Assembly: GCA_040768845.1 (NCBI GenBank)
Contig: JAXGME010000012.1
Coordinates: forward strand, 1-62,833
From: JAEZHK01 sp040768845
GTDB taxonomy: Bacteria > Bacillota > Clostridia > Christensenellales > Aristaeellaceae
Direction of reading: 5' to 3'
Length of the DNA stretch: 62,833 nt
The notes beneath the pieces are model-generated. The model ran no database searches, had not been told where the DNA came from, and was given only the letters and a program-made list of their open reading frames with translations. The translations under genes were made by a program, and so were the position numbers. This document shows, piece after piece, positions 60,109 to 62,833 of the stretch. Position 1 is the stretch's first letter; each line of letters starts with the position of its first letter.

Positions 60109-60444
60109 ATGGGCGCTCGCTTTCGGTGGCGCCACTGGATTGCGGCCGCGCTGGCGATGGGCTGTGTGGTGCTTTCGCTGCCCGCGGGCGCGTTTTCGCG
60201 CCCGGAATCGGACGCGCGGCGGGCGCCCTTTGCCTGGGACGCCGCCGATCCCCCGGAGACTCGATGGGTTTTGCCGGAATGCGCCTGGGCGTGGCGGCTG
60301 GTGGTCCGCCCGGCGCGCCTGGGCGTGACGGCGCCCGCCTCGGTGCGGGCGGCGGCCCTCGCGCCCGATGCCGCGGCCCAATCCGGCCGGCCTCGGACGC
60401 CTGCTTTTTGCAGGCGCCGCGCACCGCCCGCCATGGTGGCCTGA
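60109..60444 (+). CDS. Predicted small exported protein
   Basis: 111 residues starting MGARFRWRHWIAAALAMGC, a clear signal peptide (positive N-region, hydrophobic core, possible cut after AGAFS). The rest is rich in Ala, Arg and Pro with no family I recognise. The ATG at 60109 has GGGGGAG 6 nt upstream and lies 37 bp after a good promoter, which supports a real gene; composition alone would not. It ends 107 bp before hppA and may be the first gene of that transcript. It could instead be only an untranslated hppA leader. Confidence 0.45.
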   Translation: MGARFRWRHWIAAALAMGCVVLSLPAGAFSRPESDARRAPFAWDAADPPETRWVLPECAWAWRLVVRPARLGVTAPASVRAAALAPDAAAQSGRPRTPAFCRRRAPPAMVA

Positions 60445-60551
60445 ACGACTGTTTTCCGCTCCGCTTCCTTTCACGGGGAACCGCGCGGCGCGGCAAAATA
60501 GATTCCGGAGATGTTTCTCCAGGCACATATTTAAAAAGGGAGATGTTTCGC

Positions 60552-62696
60552 ATGGTTTGGGCGATCGTGGCCATCGTGGTTTCCATTGCCGCGTTGGGCG
60601 TCGCGGCCTACTTCTACCGTTGGGTGAAGGCGCTGCCGACAGCCAACTCGGAGGTTGACCGCATCAGCGACCTGATTCGCAAGGGTGCATTTACGTTCAT
60701 CAAGCGCGAGTACAGGACGCTCGCCATTTTCTGCGCGGCGGCGGGCCTTCTGATCCTGCTGTTCCTGCCCCATCCGATCTGGTCCACCTCGGATCCGTCC
60801 CACAATGTGGGCATGCTGCTGAGCTACCTGTTCGGTTCGGCGCTGTCGGCCGTGGCGGGCGTGGTGGGCATCTCGATCGCGACCTACGCCAACAGCCGTT
60901 CGGCCTCCGCGGCGCGGGAAGGCATTGCCCCGGCCTACATGGCGGGCTTCCGCGGCGGCGCGGTCATGGGCATGGCAGTCGTGGCCACGTCCCTTCTGGG
61001 CACCGCGATCCTGTTTCTCATCAAGCAGGACAACCCGGATGAGTTGATCATGGCCTTCAGCTTCGGCGCGAGCTCGCTGGCGCTGTTTGCCAAGGCGGGC
61101 GGCGGCATCTTCACCAAGACCGCGGACATCTCCGCCGACCTCACCGGCAAGGTGGAGCTGGGCATCCCCGAGGACGACCCGCGCAACCCGGCGGTCATCG
61201 CCGACAACGTGGGCGACAACGTGGGCGACGTGGCCGGCATGGGCGCGGACCTGTTTGACTCTAATGTGGCCTCCATCGCGGCGGCGATGGTCATCGCGAC
61301 GGTGCTGGGCAAGATCGAGCTGATCTTCTGCTTCGGCGCGCTGGGCCTTCTGGCGTCGATCATCGGCGTGTTCGTCTCCAAGATCGGAAAAGACGGCGAC
61401 CCGGGCAAGGCCCTCAACAGCGGCACCTACATCACCTGCGGCCTGTTCGCGGTGATGACCCTCGTCGTGACGCTGATCTGGCCCCTGGGCATGGATACCG
61501 TCGCCGACGGCCTGCGCATCTGGGGCGCGGCGGTGTTTGGCATGGTGGCCGGCGTGATCATCGGTCTCACCTCCGAATTCTTTACCGGCGATGACAAAAA
61601 GCCCGTCGCCCGCGTGGCGTCGGCCTGTCAGAACGGCCCGGCCTTTACGATCCTCTCCGGCTTCTCCTACGGCCTGGTGAGCTCGCTGCCCTCGATGGTG
61701 GGCATCGGCCTGGCCGCGCTGGTTTCCTACAAGATCTGCGAGCCCCTCGGCGGCAACTACCCGATGCTGGGCATCGCGGTGGCCGCGCTGGGCATGCTGT
61801 CCGTGGTGGGCATGATCATCGCCAACGACGCCTACGGCCCCATCGTGGACAACGCCCGCGGCCTGGCCGAAATGTGCGACCTGGGCGACGAGGTGCTGGA
61901 CATCACCGACAAGCTGGACTCCGCCGGCAACACCTCCAAGGCCATCACCAAGGGCTTCGCCATCGGCGCCGCGGGCCTCACCGTCATCGCGCTCTTGGCC
62001 GCCTTCAAGGAGACCGCCGAGCAGGCCATCGAGAAGATGGTCGCCACCGTGGGCTTCGCCAACATCCCGGAAGCCTACCAGAAGATCGTGGACGCGGTCA
62101 CCGGCCAGGCCAACATCCAGTTCAACCTGATGGACCCGCTGGTCTTCTTCGGCATGATGGTGGGCGCGGCCATCCCGGCCGTGTTCTCCGCGATGCTGAT
62201 CCTGGGCGTGGACCGCAACTCCGAGAAGATGGTCGCGGAAATCCGCCGCCAGTTCAGCAGCATCCCCGGCCTCAAGGAAGGCAAGCCCGGCGTGCACCCG
62301 CAGTATGAAAAGTGCATCGACATCGCCACCGTGGGCGCCATCAAGGAACTGATCCCCGCCGGCCTGATGGCCATCCTGGGCACGCTGGTCGTGGGCTTCA
62401 TCGGCGGCGTCAGCGCCATCGGCGGCTACCTGGTGGGCAACATCGTCACCGGCCTTCTGATCGCGCTTCTGATGTCCAACGCAGGCGGCCTGTGGGACAA
62501 CGCGAAGAAGTACATCGAGGCGGGCAACTGCGGCGGCAAGGGCAGTGATGCCCACAAAGCCGGCGTCATCGGCGACACCGTGGGCGATCCCTTCAAGGAT
62601 ACCGCGGGCCCGTCGATCAACACGCAGATCACCGTGGTCATGCTGGTCTCCAACCTGGCGGCTGGCCTGTTCGTGGCCACCTCGCTGATCCGCTAA
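60552..62696 (+). CDS. hppA: Membrane-bound proton-translocating pyrophosphatase
   Basis: The integral-membrane enzyme hydrolyses pyrophosphate and pumps ions out of the cytoplasm. The 714-residue chain has the usual 16-helix hydrophobic pattern. The substrate-site motifs are GKVELGIPEDDPRNPAVI near residue 198, ADNVGDNVGDVAGMGADLFD near 217 and the C-terminal DTVGDPFKDTAGPSIN near 675. The segment GNTSKAITKG near 457 has Lys and Thr at the positions that mark potassium-independent H+-pumping members (Ala replaces the Lys in K+-dependent ones). ATG 60552 was chosen because AAAAAGGGAG lies 9 nt upstream; the ATG at 60543 directly abuts it. Confidence 0.95.
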   Translation: MVWAIVAIVVSIAALGVAAYFYRWVKALPTANSEVDRISDLIRKGAFTFIKREYRTLAIFCAAAGLLILLFLPHPIWSTSDPSHNVGMLLSYLFGSALSAVAGVVGISIATYANSRSASAAREGIAPAYMAGFRGGAVMGMAVVATSLLGTAILFLIKQDNPDELIMAFSFGASSLALFAKAGGGIFTKTADISADLTGKVELGIPEDDPRNPAVIADNVGDNVGDVAGMGADLFDSNVASIAAAMVIATVLGKIELIFCFGALGLLASIIGVFVSKIGKDGDPGKALNSGTYITCGLFAVMTLVVTLIWPLGMDTVADGLRIWGAAVFGMVAGVIIGLTSEFFTGDDKKPVARVASACQNGPAFTILSGFSYGLVSSLPSMVGIGLAALVSYKICEPLGGNYPMLGIAVAALGMLSVVGMIIANDAYGPIVDNARGLAEMCDLGDEVLDITDKLDSAGNTSKAITKGFAIGAAGLTVIALLAAFKETAEQAIEKMVATVGFANIPEAYQKIVDAVTGQANIQFNLMDPLVFFGMMVGAAIPAVFSAMLILGVDRNSEKMVAEIRRQFSSIPGLKEGKPGVHPQYEKCIDIATVGAIKELIPAGLMAILGTLVVGFIGGVSAIGGYLVGNIVTGLLIALLMSNAGGLWDNAKKYIEAGNCGGKGSDAHKAGVIGDTVGDPFKDTAGPSINTQITVVMLVSNLAAGLFVATSLIR

Positions 62697-62710
62697 GCGC
62701 ATCTCCTGAT

Positions 62711-62738
62711 CGGCCGCCGCGCAGCTGCGCGGCGGCCG
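62711..62738 (+). terminator. Terminator after hppA
   Basis: Perfect 28-bp palindrome (12-bp arms around AGCT), 14 bp after the stop, followed by a poor T-tail (TATCTGTCC). A second GC-rich stem lies at about 62753-62778. Confidence 0.65.
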
Positions 62739-62802
62739 TATCTGTCCAAAAGGGCCCGCGCCATCGGTACGCGCGGGCGGCGCGGATCAAACCATCGCAA
62801 AC

Positions 62803-62833
62803 AGCCATTTCCCGGCACAACCGGGAAATGGCT
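62803..62833. terminator. Hairpin at the window edge
   Basis: A perfect 13-bp stem (62803-62815 with 62821-62833) with a 5-nt loop is cut by the end of the window. It is probably the terminator of a gene beyond it. Confidence 0.5.

Overview
The window is 62.8 kb of very GC-rich DNA, coding almost throughout, with many TTG and GTG starts and strong GGAGG-type ribosome binding sites. The gene content points to a strictly anaerobic, fermentative member of the Bacillota (Clostridia-like): pyruvate:ferredoxin oxidoreductase, bifunctional AdhE next to the NADH sensor Rex, a YlbJ-type sporulation membrane protein, DegV, a PucR regulator and a membrane pyrophosphatase. A more precise placement is a guess (a high-GC lineage such as Christensenellales would fit). 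I found no rRNA, tRNA or CRISPR array.

Layout. 1-12 kb: housekeeping genes nifJ and dnaE (minus), then prfC, typA and an orphan recF (plus). 12.0-13.8 kb: an IS1182-like insertion sequence sitting inside a transcription terminator, whose hairpin is duplicated on both sides. 13.8-21 kb: degV, a YlbJ-like protein, an esterase, a sugar ABC transporter (ATPase, permease, binding protein) and an APH-fold kinase. 21-26 kb: adhE, rex and a divergent iron alcohol dehydrogenase (redox balancing). 26-32 kb: gltD-gltB glutamate synthase, with a solo IS end next to another terminator hairpin. 32-35 kb: a YdcF-like protein and the 5' part of asnB. 35-45.7 kb: a VanZ-like protein followed by a long-hairpin element, a peptidoglycan-binding repeat protein, a GNAT-Rnk fusion, a cytochrome b5-like lipoprotein and a branched-chain amino acid ABC transporter livKHMGF. 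45.7-57.5 kb (minus): an apparently complete reductive pyrimidine catabolism locus. It comprises a PucR regulator, a beta-alanine aminotransferase, an iron alcohol dehydrogenase suited to malonic semialdehyde, an NMT1/THI5-type ABC importer, dihydropyrimidinase, PreA-type dihydropyrimidine dehydrogenase and an N-carbamoyl-beta-alanine amidohydrolase. The predicted flux is uracil to dihydrouracil to N-carbamoyl-beta-alanine to beta-alanine to malonic semialdehyde to 3-hydroxypropionate. 57.6-60 kb: the missing 3' part of asnB on the opposite strand, abutting a large serine recombinase gene. 60-62.8 kb: a small predicted exported protein and the membrane pyrophosphatase hppA.

The main discovery is the broken asnB. 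Its first about 466 codons end at 34870 (plus) and its last about 140 codons start at 58033 (minus), beside a serine recombinase. Flipping 34871-58033 joins the halves exactly in frame (1818 nt, 605 codons plus stop) and at the same time brings together a recombinase-adjacent attP-like site. I infer a 23-kb site-specific inversion between an attB inside asnB and an attP at the recombinase gene, which may be reversible. A second discovery is the importer binding protein of the pyrimidine locus, which looks circularly permuted: the part that is C-terminal in its family comes first, behind a new signal peptide. A third is a PreA fused to the Fe-S domain normally found on its partner PreT, with no FAD/NAD(P)H partner gene in the locus.
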